Source: Incurvaria masculella (Eukaryota > Arthropoda > Insecta > Lepidoptera > Incurvariidae). From it: a stretch of 64,000 nucleotides of DNA. This document shows positions 10,080 to 23,800 of the stretch, piece by piece. The stretch spans positions 20,607,001-20,671,000 of the forward strand of contig OX335645.2 of the NCBI GenBank assembly GCA_946894095.1, in the 5' to 3' direction. Both the position numbers and the translations under genes were made by a program. The notes under the pieces are model-generated. The model had not been told where the DNA came from and made no database searches. It saw nothing but the letters and a program-made list of their open reading frames with translations. Position 1 is the stretch's first letter. Every line of letters begins with the position of its first letter.

Positions 10080-10525
10080 CGATTCCGCGGCTTCACTGCA
10101 TCGGAACAACTTGACGTGACGATCAGCGAGGAATTAGGAAGTGAATTGTAGTGTCAAAACTGTGTTGGAGCTCCCGGTCGCGTAATTCGGTGTCACAAAA
10201 TATTTAGCAACGGGGTGTGCGAGCAGCGGCGACCACACTGGCCGTCAAAGAAGTGGCGGGAGTTTTGACACGATCAACTATCGCGCGGGCTATTTTGATA
10301 AGAGTTTCCCGCTTTATATTTTAAAAGGTTGTGTTTGTTTCGATCAAATTGAACATCAATGATAGTCTGTAAATAGTTGCCTACCAAATCACACGAGCTA
10401 ATAAAGATGTGAGCAGAGCATCATTCGAAAGTGTATCAGCGTGTTTGGAATTATTGGCAGATGATCACAAATCTCCGGAAATCAATGATCCAAGTCACTG
10501 CGAGGGATAAAACCTTTAATTCGGT
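10080..10525 (+). promoter_or_regulatory. Possible promoter and 5' leader exon
   Basis: This stretch is unique and more GC-balanced than its surroundings. It has a TTTATATTTTAAAAGG box near 10313 and ends at a donor-like TTCG/GTACGT. The coding start of the symporter at 14689 is preceded by a good acceptor (TTCCCAG at 14678), so an upstream non-coding exon must exist, and this is a candidate. Only transcript data could connect the two. Confidence 0.25.
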
Positions 10526-10689
10526 ACGTACCACAAATGCCACTCGTGCTGCTTTTTCATTAGGGTGCCTACATTTCAATTGTATAGTTGTAACCCTCTC
10601 AACACGTTTTTACAGAAATGAAACACAAAATACAAAACAATTATCAGACATCTCGATATACCTAACTATACTATATAAATGACCATGCA

Positions 10690-11236
10690 TAACGTAGTAT
10701 ATCAATGTCATAAATACGTTTTTATTCTGAACAACAATTTCAGCTGAAGCGTAAATTCCTTCCTACATAAATTGATGAGTATTTAAATCGTGTAAGAAAC
10801 TGTTGACTTTACCGACGCGAGGTATTTATTTATCGTTAACTAATAAGAGCCGATTGCGTTCAGTTTGGTAAGGACGTAAGTTAAATAACATTAAATTGTA
10901 TTTAAAATTAACCACAACGAATTGCGATAGGGAAAAAATGTAATATGTAGATTGATGGTCTTGCTATAATTTAAAGATAAAACTGTCAGTCTCTGGTCCT
11001 TTGTGTTCGCAAATTAGACAATTATTCATAAACTTTCAAAGCAAAAAAGGTCGAAAACAGAATATGAACGTCTTACTAACCGTATATGTTTAAAATATAG
11101 CTAAACCATCAATGCATCTTTCATCTTTGAGACATTCCAAAACAATTACTTAGTACCTAGGTAGTTATTTTTAAAAATAATAAAGTATCGTTTCGCTTAC
11201 GCCCTTATGGAGTTGAATGCAATCAGGTGTTATCAC
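10690..11236. other. AT-rich spacer with a short repeat remnant
   Basis: At 10848-10880 it holds GAGCCGATTGCGTTCAGT, which resembles one end of the small foldback at 36650. I see nothing else. Confidence 0.4.
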
Positions 11237-11430
11237 GCCCTCCCGCTCAACTCCCCATACAAACGGGGAAAGAAGATCACGCCCATATTTCTTGTCAGAG
11301 ATCCAAAGTTTTGTTCAAAATTGCTTTATTTGATCGAACGAGATGTCTAATGACCGTTGGCATTGCACAATTGTGTTTGGTTTCTAAGTTATAAGGTCCG
11401 AAATTTCGATTTTTTCGCGTGTTTTCATAA
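11237..11430 (+). mobile_element. TTAA-type MITE, family C, 5' fragment
   Basis: It matches the first 190 bases of the complete copy at 31722 (CCCGCTCAACTCCCCATACA, then AAGAAGATCACGCCCATATT and GTTTCTAAGTTATAAGGTCC). Both ends are lost. A SINE tail follows directly. Confidence 0.75.
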
Positions 11431-11436
11431 AATCCG

Positions 11437-11545
11437 CCGTGCTCATAAAGGGAAGGTCCTGTCATGGCACCTAGTTATTTATGGAATGCGATGTGTTTGT
11501 CGGTGGGCGTGGTGTTAGCCATCCATTTCCTGTTACACAAAAAAT
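11437..11545 (+). repeat. SINE family D, 3' tail fragment
   Basis: It shares AAGGGAAGGTCCTG, CATGGCACCTA and GTGTTAGCCATCCAT with the complete copies at 40128 and 62602 and ends in a short A-run. Confidence 0.6.
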
Positions 11546-12008
11546 GCTGCTGGCGGTAGCTGAATGAGGAATCCCAGTGATAGAGCGAAATGGCTCGCGT
11601 AGGATGAAGCCGACTGTGGACGGAAAAAGGCTGAATTGGTGAAAGTGGTTCGCACTAGTTGTTATAGTCACTTTTTAGGGGCGATTTTTCAATCCTCAGA
11701 TAGTACTTATCAGACTTATAGTAAAAATTTACATCTGTCAAAAGACAAAATTTAATTTACGGGAATTATATTTTCTATCACAATGATCTGACTGTAATTG
11801 TATTAATAAAAATATGGGCTTAATGTAACGGATGAATAAGCAGAGGCGTAAATAAATCTGGCTGTTTGTCAGACCATTGAAAATTCAGCCCTTGCCATAC
11901 AAATATTTGATTATTATTTAATTTCCGTATTTTCAATTTCTAATGCAATCACAACACCACCATGCTGGAGGAAATATTTCCTAGAAACTGCTTAGCAGCG
12001 GTACGTCA

Positions 12009-12335
12009 TAGATTAAAGAGGAAGATAGGTATAGTTAAATAACGTCATACAACGTACAAAACTCGCCGAAAACTGCTTATTTTCGCTTGTACTATGACAT
12101 TTCTAACCAGCGCCATCTCCCGACACTTCCAAATGTTGCCTAAGAGGTAGGCGTGATGAAAACGTTAATTTTTAACTATAAATTAAGTAATGTCATTGTA
12201 AATAAAAAAAATTCATAGATATTCAATGGTTTCTATTTAACGTATTCTGGAATATGAATGCAACACCACCTGTGGACTTTATTGTCCTTATTCAACACTG
12301 GTATGACGTTAGCAATCTAGTCGTGGTCAACTACC
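12009..12335 (+). repeat. Dispersed repeat, family E
   Basis: From AGATTAAAGAGGAAGATAGG to CACTGGTATGACGTTAGCAA this stretch matches 35195-35545 in the opposite orientation, sharing CAGCGCCATCTCCCG and CCACCTGTGGACTTT. It has no coding capacity. Confidence 0.65.
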
Positions 12336-13411
12336 TTTCCAGGGTCACCCCGACTGAGTTTTGGATGAAAAAAAAGTAGTTTACGCAAACCGCGAGTGTC
12401 ATAATACATTTCAATCACCTGTGTTCAAAAAACCAAAAACAATAATAAATTTTTTCATTATTTTGTATATATATTTCGCAGCACTTCATTATATACCCAT
12501 ACATTTATTATTTGATAAAGTGATCCTGAAATCTTGATAATTGAATGTCTCCAGAATTGTCTGATGGAAACCAATTTACTAGCTAGGAGCAAGTATAAAA
12601 TAAAAATACGGCCATTACGCCTACAGCTCAGTCAGTCGGGAGCGCGTGATGGTATTTATTTATTAACAAGTAGGAAGAAATGATACTAATGCGATGCGAA
12701 AAATGGTACGGTTAAGGCTGATCACCGAATTTTCCGCATGTTTATTTCTGTGATAGACCCGCCATTTACGCATTTACGCCTTATGTGGATAAGTCCATAA
12801 CAGGCTGCGCTGACGTGACTGCCAGTCACCTACTTTTTATGGTGTTGAAGTAGTTGTGCTTACAACCTTGGACTTTTAAACAATGTAGGATTATAAAATA
12901 TTACAATTTCGACTGATATAGCGCATGACACTATCTTTAATCTTATTTGTATACTAAATTGTAATGCTCACAAGTACTTTGGACTATTTTTAATTATTGA
13001 TCTGTCTTAACACATATTGGATTCATACGGTGTCAGCTCAAAACGTAATGAGGTGTACAGATTACATATTATAGCGTGAATCCCGTAGAGGGCAATATCA
13101 ATAAACTACTAGTAAAAAAAAAACTAAAACCGACACTGGCAACGCAAGGCCTGTATGCAGATACAAATTAATTGTAATTTGCAAGTACCCGGACTAGATA
13201 ACGCCTGTCCTCCGTGGCACCTGATATTAGGCTATGCACTGTAAAGCATCTTTTGGAACCATGCTTCCGTACCTATGTTAGGTGTAAGTAGTCTATATTT
13301 CGCAATCACTCTGAAGCTGAAAGGAAACTAGGTACACGAAGGAGCTGGGGAACCAAATTTTCTTTTCGATAATAATGTACCTACATAGTACTCAAACTAG
13401 CACAGAGAACT
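12336..13411. other. AT-rich spacer, nothing recognised
   Basis: I found no frames or repeat relations. Confidence 0.35.
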
Positions 13412-13784
13412 GGGGGTCCATTCAGAGTAAGAGTGAGTTCGAATTCGCCACTAAATATCAACTCACTTTTTTAAATAGTTAATGTTTCCACACTTCTAGA
13501 ACATCATTACAGTTAGGTAAAAATCTGGTTGGTTCCGTAAATCCGTTGTAAGTATAAATAACGGTTCCGTTATTTAAATAATAATGTATTTCCCAGCTAT
13601 TTTTAGGTTAATTCACTCCCGAACTCCGGAACCGTTATTTATACTTCCAACGTATTTACGGGACAGACCAGATGTTTATCTAACTGTAATGATGTTCAAG
13701 AATTGTGGGAACATTGACTATTTAAAAAAGTGAGTTGATATTTAGTGACGAATTCGAACTCACTCTTGCCCTGAATGGACCCCC
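13412..13784. mobile_element. Foldback MITE with about 165-bp arms
   Basis: GGGGGTCCATTCAGAG starts the left arm and CTGAATGGACCCCC ends the right arm. Most of the length pairs, including TATCAACTCACTTTTTTAAA and TCCGTAAAT, around a centre near 13600. A degenerate third half follows at 13797-13855. Confidence 0.8.
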
Positions 13785-14189
13785 TGGGGGGTCATGTCGG
13801 GGCAAAGTGAGTTCGAGCTTGGCGCTAAATAAGAACTCACTTTTATATAAAGTTCATATACGAGGCTACTTTTAAGTCACAACAGTGTAAGGAAAAAATA
13901 CGGTTTGCATTGAATATAGTGGACGGTATAATAACAGCTTAGATATTTTTGTTAAATTTTTCAGGCGTTTTTTATGTAAGAGAACATCCAGCGAGAAAGA
14001 TAAATAAGGCATGCATTGCATTGTGTATTCACGTAGCGAGGATCGAATCCATGACATCTGGCATGAAAAGTAAGCTCGCTCAAAACTTTATCGTTAATTC
14101 ACTTTCTCTCTGTAGCGTAATGCCCCCCCAGAACGAGCCTTTTTTTGCATAATACGTTTCACCGCTGCATTGTCGCTAGATGGGTCTCA

Positions 14190-14280
14190 ATTAACCAGTC
14201 GGACGAGTTCTCGTGGGCAGACTGGGTGGCGTTTGTTTGCTGACCGCTGCGTCCGCGCCGACCTGTAGCGCAGTGCCTCA
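14190..14280 (+). pseudogene. Ghost copy of symporter exon 1
   Basis: ACCAGTCGGACGAGTTC, GTGGGCAGACT, GTGGCGTTTG and GCTGACCGCTGCGTC follow in the same order as in the true exon 1 at 14700-14800, about 510 bp downstream. Indels destroy the frame and no splice sites remain. Confidence 0.7.
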
Positions 14281-14678
14281 AAGTGCTGGAACTATAATAC
14301 ATGCTAGATATATGAATAATACATCCATAGACCTAGCATAGCGCGCTGTGCTTACAAAACGAACAAAGCGTGGGAGTGAGACGTCCACTCAAGTACCACA
14401 ACCGCGAGTTAGAGTAAAACACCCGGTCAAAAACACACTTGATGGTAAACAAGGGTGACCCACTGATTTTTTGTCGATCAAATTTTTTAACTTTTCCTCA
14501 ATACATCAAAGTTAACATTAAACATAACTTCATATTTGTTTAATGTGAAAATAATGAGAAATTGTTTTGATAAAAAAAAAGAATTTTAGTACATTTTGTT
14601 TGAAACGATTTTGGTCTCATCCGTCAGTTGACTCTGTATGTCTTTATACTATAAGCTTATGGTATTATCCGTTCCCAG

Positions 14679-14891
14679 AGCGGGCGCTATGGCGTTCACC
14701 GTCGACCAGCCGGGCGAGTTCGCGTGGTCAGACTACGTGGCGTTCGGGCTGCTGACCGCCGCGTCCTGCGCCGGCGGCCTGTGGTACAGCGCCGTGGGCT
14801 CCAGGAGTCACGCGCTGCTCGACGTGCGGGATTACCTGCTCGGCGGACGCACCATGGCCACGTTCCCAGTCGCCATGTCGCTCATAGCTAG
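14679..14891 (+). CDS. Symporter exon 1 (start codon at 14689)
   Basis: A pyrimidine-rich acceptor (GTTCCCAG) precedes ten non-coding bases and the ATG, so at least one upstream leader exon is implied. It encodes VDQPGEFAWSDYVAFGLLTA, a first helix, DYLLGG and FPVAMSLIA. The donor is AG/GTTAGT, with two bases carried over. An upstream in-frame ATG at 14638 would lie in the intron and is not preferred. Confidence 0.85.
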   Translation, partial: SGRYGVHRRPAGRVRVVRLRGVRAADRRVLRRRPVVQRRGLQESRAARRAGLPARRTHHGHVPSRHVAHS

Positions 14892-17800
14892 GTTAGTGTC
14901 TACTGTGCAAAAGAAATATTTCTTTCACTTGGAATTTTCTTTCACTTGGCATTTCATTGTTTATTGTTTATTCACCATTATAATTTATCTTTTTAATTTA
15001 TTTACATAACAATGCTCAAAAAATGCTCAACGTCCGAGCTCACAATTGCAGACTGATCAATGGAATTCTATTATTGGCCACAATCCTTAGACTAAGAACC
15101 ATTGTAAAACTGACTTTATTTAACGCTGTTGAATTCCTTAATACTAAATAAATAAAATAAATCATCCATAGATAGTACACTGCACTCGGATTTGATATAT
15201 TTTATCATTAGCCAGTTCGGCAATCCCAGCGAAGAAGAACTGGTAAGAAACTCCGCTGGTTTTTTTTTCAACGTCCACTTAGTCTAATTTTACAAAAGTA
15301 TTTAGAATCACAGTTAAAAACGCTCAATTAATTAACGTAACAGTTCATGGCAAATATCAGTTTATTTGTAAAGACCATGCCCGCCAACTTGCATGTTGCC
15401 AATTGGAGCAAGCCAGTCCCCACAAACAGCACCCGTTCACGAGCATCACGCCGGGCACAGCCATCGCCTCTCAACCATATTTTAGGGAAAGAGGAAACCC
15501 GAACCTAGCATGGCTAATAACCTACTATCTTGATGACTAGTTGCGAACTCGCTGCATGCTAAGACCTTCCTTATTCTGAACGGCTACATCGAAATGGTCG
15601 GAAAATTTTGCATTTCCGCACCGACCATCGCTTATTACCATTCCGGGCAGGATTAACCACAGTAGGGTTTGGATGAGGACTTACAGTCTTACGTGGAATC
15701 TGAAACATGAACGACAAATCTCTTAGTCGACTGTTGCGGCATGCAGGGGAAAAATGGCAGCTCAATAATTGCAATTTAAAACGTTCTTTTCCAATTAATT
15801 TTCCAAAAATTGTTTGCTATTGAACACGATCTGAAATCACACATTGCTTGCAACGTCATTGATGGGGCAAAGTCCAATTGATTGCGAAACCACTTCACGG
15901 CTGGAGCGGACTTAGCCCCAGTGATGCGTGATATAATCGAGTGAACCGGATCTGGCGAGCCTCCATCGACAGATAAACTTTATCAGGACAATACCTTTCA
16001 CGAAGTGATGGATTACGAGAAACGACAATGTGCATTACAAAAAAAAACTATCTTTAAAGTTTTTTTTTCTGAATACGAAAAAAACATGGTTGCATATTAT
16101 AATGGCACTGGATAGGAGTGCCTTATACCACGCCGACTGTCATGCTTAAACATATAGGAATAAGGTGACATGCTAGATCTTCAACTGGTACCAGTAGGTC
16201 CGAGTGCAGTGTACAATAAAAAAACAATCCTTAGATTCGGATTGTTATAACTCTGGAGTTCTAGCGGTCAATGCTGAAGACTGGGGAACATATATTTGTA
16301 AATACGAGAGAGCTAACACCAAACCCTCAGTCATGATGTTAGCCCAACCGGGACCGTCAGTTTGTCAGCACAGCTACATTGAACTGAACGGAAAACACGG
16401 ACAATTTTTCATTGCCGCTTTGACCACCTTTTCATCTTATGCGATAGTACCTAACCCTACCACCTAGTAGTGGAAGGGGATCTACTTACCTTTATTCCTA
16501 GCCTTGGAACGGCTCCCGACGAAACGCATTTATCCAACTCAGTAAGAAAAATAAAGTGGTGGATGAACGGGGCGGGGATTTAGACCCAGACCTCTGTGCC
16601 GCTAAGCTACGAGCGGAGAGGCCATGGCTCGCTCGAAGTACCTGCTGGCTGGTGGTGTTCGCCATGTCCTCGTGTATACTTGTTAGGTACTACTGCTTAT
16701 TATGCTACAGCCGACGTACATTCTAGTTACGTGTCCGGGGTGACAGTGCTGGGGACGCCAGCAGAGATCTACAACTACGGCTCGCAATACTGGCTGGTGG
16801 TGATTGCCGTTTTCCTGAGCAGCCTGGCTGTCATCACCATATATCTGCCCGTCTTCTGCACTCTGCGTCTATCATCATCTTACGAGGTCTGTAAACATGT
16901 ATTACCTATGCACAATTTCCACTAGAAGACACCTGTATTAGATCCTTGCGCCCATGCCATCTATCCGAAGGCGGCGTCTATTCCCAGATGATTATCAATT
17001 AATCATCTTTTTTAAGAAAAGCAAAGATGGTTTGTAATAATCTGATAAGACATCTTTTACGGCTCATAAATATTTACAATGCGGTAAAGGCTCATGTAAC
17101 AAATATTTGCATGTAACAGTAGACATTGACTTTGACATTATGACCGAGTGCTCGTCTCGGAAAGATTAATGTGCATTCTGTCTACTATAATTAAAGCGCT
17201 GTTTTATAAAATAAACAAACATCATCCGGATCTCTGCCATGGACACTGGTGCCATTTCTTGCTCTCGTCTCGGGTATCCACCCTGCGCTGACTTATGTTA
17301 ATAGCCCAGCAGCTAGAGCAATAAAGGGTTCGATAATTCTAAAGTCGCAGATTTTTTTACAGGCGATGTAGTTTCCTTATAGAAACTTGGGTGCAAAAGA
17401 TTAGAAAATTCGGATTGGTGCGTTTGAAATTATTTAGGTATTTTCAATAATTCGATCTAAAAGATTGAATAAAATATTTAAGTCAAATTTTATGATTGTA
17501 TATTGCTTAAAACTTTATTTCCATGTCGTAAGAAAAAGTTTAGAAAAATTGCTTTTTGGGAACATAGCAAAACAAAAAATCGCTCATTATAATTACAATA
17601 AAATATTTAAGTCTCTAAATTTTCCATATTAGGAATGAACATTAGAACCTGCTATAAAAAGTTTAGAAATCTATGTAGTTGGCTTTCAAAGTTATTTATG
17701 TTTCATTCAATAAAATATTTAAGTTATTAGAGTCGGCGGCAACATGACCATATCGAAACACTCTATCAGCATACAAAAGGTTAGAAATATTTATATAAAC

Positions 17801-20800
17801 TTTTTATAAGAGGTTCTAATGTTCATTCCTAATATGGAAAACAATAATTTAGAGACTTAAATATTTTATTGTAATTATAATAAGCGATTTTTTGTTTTGC
17901 TATGTTCCCAAAACGGAATTTTTCTAAATATTTTCTTAAGACATGAAAATAAAGTTTTAAGCAATATACAATCATAAAATTTGAATTAAATATTTTAGTT
18001 CGAATTATTGAAAATACCTAAATAATTCCAAACGCAACGGTCCGAATTTTCTAATCTTTTGCACCCAACCTTCTATGAGGAAACTACATCGCCTGCGACT
18101 TTAGAATTATCATAACTTATCATGCCAATTTGGTCCGCTTCGACAGGTCTATAAGGTGGGCCTTCCCGCTCAACTGCCCATACATACGTTGAAAGAAGAT
18201 CATGCGCATATGTCTTGTCAGAGATCCAACATTATACGCAAAACAGCTTTATTTGATCGAACTACATAGATGTCTGATGATCATTGGCATTGTAAAATAG
18301 TGTTTGATTTCTAAGTTATAAGGTCCGAAAGTTCAAATTTTTCACGCGTTTAATACAATAACTTTGGAGGTGTATTATTCAAAGATAAAATAAAAATATC
18401 TTAAAAAGATTAGTCACAAGACCTAGCTTGTTTCATGAAGATTTATAATTAATTTGGTTTTTGTCTGATTTTTGACTATAGCGGTCTTGATTTACTTTAG
18501 CTATAAGTCGCTTTGTAATTAAATTTTTCGTAAATCTTACCAAATCAAATACTATGCGCATTGTTTGCTTTGTGGACATGTTGCATCCTCCTCATCATGG
18601 AGCCTGTCTTTTTCTTTAAAACAACGAAAGTCCCAGGGCTCAATAGCACGGTTTTGTACCGTGCCCGCGAATGAGTCAGTCCAGCCTTGAAGGGGCATGG
18701 CCCGTAATACTCGTAATACAAACATTGTCTATCTACACCAATTCAGTAAGGAACGCGACTAAAATTCATTCGTATAGCGGCAGCCTAGATTGATTTTACA
18801 TACACTGACGGTAGCGTCGGCCAGTCAGTTCGGTTACGAATTCGCTCACTCCCGATATTCTTGATTTCCAACGACACGTAATTCCATGTATTGTTTCCTA
18901 GCTGAGGTACCCGGCTCCTCGCCCGGCTCTCCCCGGGTCAATGTCGTTTTGGAATGATGTCGGGCTGAATTATTTCCTGAATATTAGATGAGTTCCCCAT
19001 ACAAATTTTTAGTACACGGCACTCGGATTAGTCATATAATTTTAACATTTTAATATTAGCCAGTTCAGCAAAACAAAACACAGCGAAGCATAACTGGCAA
19101 GAAACGCCGCTGTTTTTTTTCAACGTCCACTTAGTCTAAATTTACAAAAGCGTTTGTAATTTTTTTTAACAAAAACACAGGTAAAACACTAAATTAACAT
19201 GAATTCACGAAAGTCAACAATTCATGCAGTATGCAACAGTTCATGACAAAATCAGTTTATTTTCAAAGAATATTCCTGCCAACTAGCATGTTGCCAATTA
19301 GAGCAGGCCAGTCCCCACAAGCAGCACTCGTTCACAAGCATCACGCCGGGCCTTCACCTCTCCCGACCATATTTTACGGAAAGAGATAACCCGAACTAAG
19401 CGTCACCGTAAGCAAGGTCCTCATAGGCAGTTTAACAACCAAAAGCGAACAAGAACGGCAATAAACTTCGTAAATAACTTAAGTTTACAAAAGTCTTGCT
19501 ATCACCCTACAACCCTGCTTATGTACGTTTCATGCACACCCATACCCAACCACAAATAATAGAATTATAGTGTAAAATACTCAATCACACAAACCAGCAC
19601 TTTTGACACTAAACTTCTCAGAGTCGATAGCGATTATTCGCAGTTCACATTAAAACTGTTGCTTTCCGTCAGTTGCACCCTACTACACAGAATTAAATTC
19701 TTTTGTAGGTTGCACAGTGCAAATATGTAAAACTTTAAAGACTGGGTAGAAAAAAGAAATGTATGCTACCTGTTCATGCTATATCTGTACAATTATCTAC
19801 TTACCTCGTGTGTGAAATAAATAAATAAATAAATAAATCTCAATGTCTTTGTCACTGCTTACAGTTTCAATTCCTTATTCATTAACAGCAAGTTTTTGAT
19901 GATAGGAGAAAACACAGGTAAAAACACTAAATTAATATGAATTAATCTGTTAACAGTTCATGATGAATATCAGTTTATTTGCCAAGGCTATGCCAGAAAC
20001 GATCATTCGATATTGCGCGTAACAAATTCTTCACCGAACTGGCCGGTCGGCGCTAACGTCAGTGTATTATAACTAAAACATCGCTACGAAGCCGCTACAC
20101 GGGTGAGTTTCGGTTGCCACTTCCGTCCTTCTTACTCGATGATCTACACTCGCATGAAAAGCATTTCGCGAAAATTTAGGGAAATATTCTTATAGTTCTT
20201 AAAACTTAGCTTGATCGCTGCGACAGCTGTAAAAGTGACACGATTAGGGCTGGTACGATGTTGAAAATATACTTCTCCAAAAAGTACGACGCGACGTTGC
20301 CACAGGTCATGAATACCGTTAAATATTTCCGAACTTCATGGGCAGGATTTCGATGATAGCTATCACAGCGATCAAGCTAAGTTTTGAGAACTATAGTATT
20401 TGAATTAAACATTGAGATATGTAGGCATTCATCTATGTGAACGCATCCTTTAAAGAAACAAAAATCCCTGCATTTGCATTATGGCAACAATGCAAACTTG
20501 TGCACTTACAGCATTATGGGAAGTAGAAAAGTAAGAGTCATCGTTCCTATTGCGGACGGTAGAAGCTATGCGCATGCGCACCCGACCTTCGGCCGCATAT
20601 TTATAATTGAATCGGTTGAGCGGTAGAGATTGTCGCACATCGCTGCTAAAAGTCCATTGTTGGATGACTGTAGACAACCTTAGTATTGTACGGGTACTTA
20701 GTACACTTTGAAAACGTGACACCTTGCTATATTGAACGAGATTCTAGGTAGACTTCGAGTGCCTATTTGTATGTTTGATAGCATTTACCTGTTTCACTTT

Positions 20801-23800
20801 GAATGCAAATAATGATGGCTTTTTCAAGAGAACGCTCTTACTTTACGTCGGTTATAAGGACGGATTCCTGTATGTGGTAACGACAACTCATATCCCATAG
20901 GTAATCTAAATACTTACTTAAAACTATTGAAACCATACATTTAACCTCAAACATAAGTATGTGCGATCAGATTTCCACGCGTACCACAAAACTACACAAC
21001 ACACACACAAATATGTATGCGTGTGTCCTAATTGATTTTAGTTTGTGGTCGACTGGGCGTCTGAACAAACACCGCAAATACAGTGGTTTGATGCGACAAC
21101 ACACCTGTCAGCACAAACAGGACTGAAAAAATAATTAGTTGCATGGAGTTTTCTAGCAAAGTTGACTGCAACCGCGCCGCGCCATGTTTGTTGATCGCGC
21201 ATTGGAGCATGAGCGAGATAGAGCGTGTAAACACGCTATGACATTGGTACGGGTTCTCCGGGAGGGAAGGAGACCAAAGATGATTTATGTAATAGTTTCA
21301 TTAGAGGCGATTATAAGGGATACAAAAAAAAGCAATACTTCGGAGGTAAATAGATGGAGCGGATCGGAAATAAATATAAAATTAATATTTTTATTACAAG
21401 GTTTATTGGTTTTATTTGTACTCCTTCAACCTCGCTTGGTAGCATGCAATCTACCTACGTTGACCCTTTACATATTCGCGTCAAAACTTACTTATTGTGT
21501 GCCAAAACTCGGACGATATCGACCGAACGGAGCTAGCCGTGTTAATGTTTACTTTGAACTGGAAGTGTAAACTTTCGACTTTGTCTGACTGTACATATTT
21601 TTTAATAAACTCCCAAATGCAAGGGCGTCGCCAGCCGATGGCGCAGGGGGGGCAAGTTGACTTTACCTACTTCAATTCATACTTTTCTCATTCTCATTGG
21701 TGAATTCATTCGAGTTTCGACGTACGGGAATGATTGTTCAAGGCTTGAACTTAAAGCAAATCAACTCAAAGACTTAGGACTTTGGTTGCATTATATTTGG
21801 CAACTTTTTTAGAATCTCTTGGGGGGGGGGGGCAGCTGCCCCTCCCTGCCCCCCCCCTGCCCCCCCTTGACGATGCCCTTGCCCAAATGGATTGATGTCT
21901 GCAGTATTTGGAGCTGAGGTTCAACCGGCACGTGCGTGCGGCCGCCTCCTTGCTGTTTCTTCTGGACGAGGTGAGACTGGTATCATTTCGGAGGCTTCAC
22001 TCAAACACAAGCATATTATACGAGCATACAGAAAGTTAGGCAGATGATGAGTTAAACGTAAAAGACCTATAGAGTGGTATCCAAGTGAAACCGAGACTGG
22101 TTATGTAGTACTGGTTTACTACATACCAGTGTACTTAGTGTTCGTAGTTCAGGCTGTTCTACCGAACACCGTAATCACCGAATAAGTTATCATCACCAAA
22201 CTCGCATTTAAATGTACAAAGCAGTCTTAGTATTTTTTTGCTGTTATTATTGCAACTAACGTCAATGAGGGATTTAATTGAGATGGCGAGATGACGTTCA
22301 CAATATAAATGACGATAGGTCGTGCGCGTCCAATAGTCTCCATACACATGCGCTCTTTGGACTTTATATTGATTTTACGTTGATTGCTCTTCTGTCGAGA
22401 GCGCTTGGTAAAACAGTTTTGAGCTAACAGATGAGGACCGGTTTTTTTTTCTAATATTGTATGCGAATGCCGAATGAAGACCACAGGAGTTTCTAAGTAC
22501 CATCACAGAATAATTAATAAATACCATTGTTTTGGATTGAAATACTTTTTACGAGATTAAGTTTTTATTAATTATACCTTTATTGTCATTTTCATTGAAC
22601 TCTTGCATTACTTTTGCTTTTTTAATCAACTTTTGTTAGTTTTTTTAGAGATACTTTTTTGTGGTGAATACATATCGTATATTGATGTATGTATGCCTTT
22701 TTATTATTAAGTATTTTTTATCTAATCAAATCTACAACCCGTACCATATTAACTTTTTAAAATCCTTTTATCATCTCTTAAATCTTAAAGTTTGAAGGAA
22801 TGGCTTAAAAATATCTGTGTACGTAATATTATGGTGATTTTTGATCATATATGTATTTGATCATCATTATGTATTGTATTGTATTTGGATCATACTTTAT
22901 AATATGTATTGTATCATTAAGATGAATGCTATCATAAACGCTTCCTAAATGAACGGTTGTTTTTCAGATATTTTTCCTCCCCATGGTTATCTACGTTCCG
23001 GCGCTGGCATTTAACCAACGTAAGTAATTTCTGCGTGTGCCCAATGCCCAAACATACCTTACAGAATAGCTGCTTAGTTTGAGTGCTTAGTTTCAATGCT
23101 CGCTTGGTTTTTGTTTTGGCATTTTTTAATTTGGTCTTAAAACTCTGATGCAGATGTCTGCAATTTTATTGAAACATTGTTTACTACTGAGTTAATTTTC
23201 TCAAAGTATTGTTGCTTCAGCCTCATTTATATATTTTGTAAATATTTTTACTTTGTGAAATCGTGTTTCTATTTAAGAAAAATCACACGGAACTATTTAT
23301 AAATACTTACAAATAATTTAAAATATCATAAACGAAAAAATGTGCATCGCAGATCGAACCAAAGCTTACGAGTTGCTTTTGCGCACTCCGTACTTAAAAA
23401 AGGCACCTCAAAATAAGGGGCTTGCAATACACCATATGTTGCAAAAACGTTTTAATTTAATGGTATGTTAAACATGCAAGCCATTTTGAGAGCAGATCTG
23501 TAATCGATTTATCATATGGTTTGTATTGTGACATGATCCAGACTCTCGTACAATTCGATATTTCGAGAAACAAAAAACAATATTTGTTTCCAATGATCAT
23601 CTCAGAGTTTGATGGATTGATTGAAAATTCTTTATTACGCCACAAAAAAAAAAACGATTTACAAAAGAAAGTATAGTGCAATAACAACAGAAGTGGGTGG
23701 TGCTTAAGAAGAACTTAGAATTGAAACGAAACAACACATTAACACAATAATACTTAAATAAAACAATAAAATAAGATCTACATATAAATACAAGGATTGA

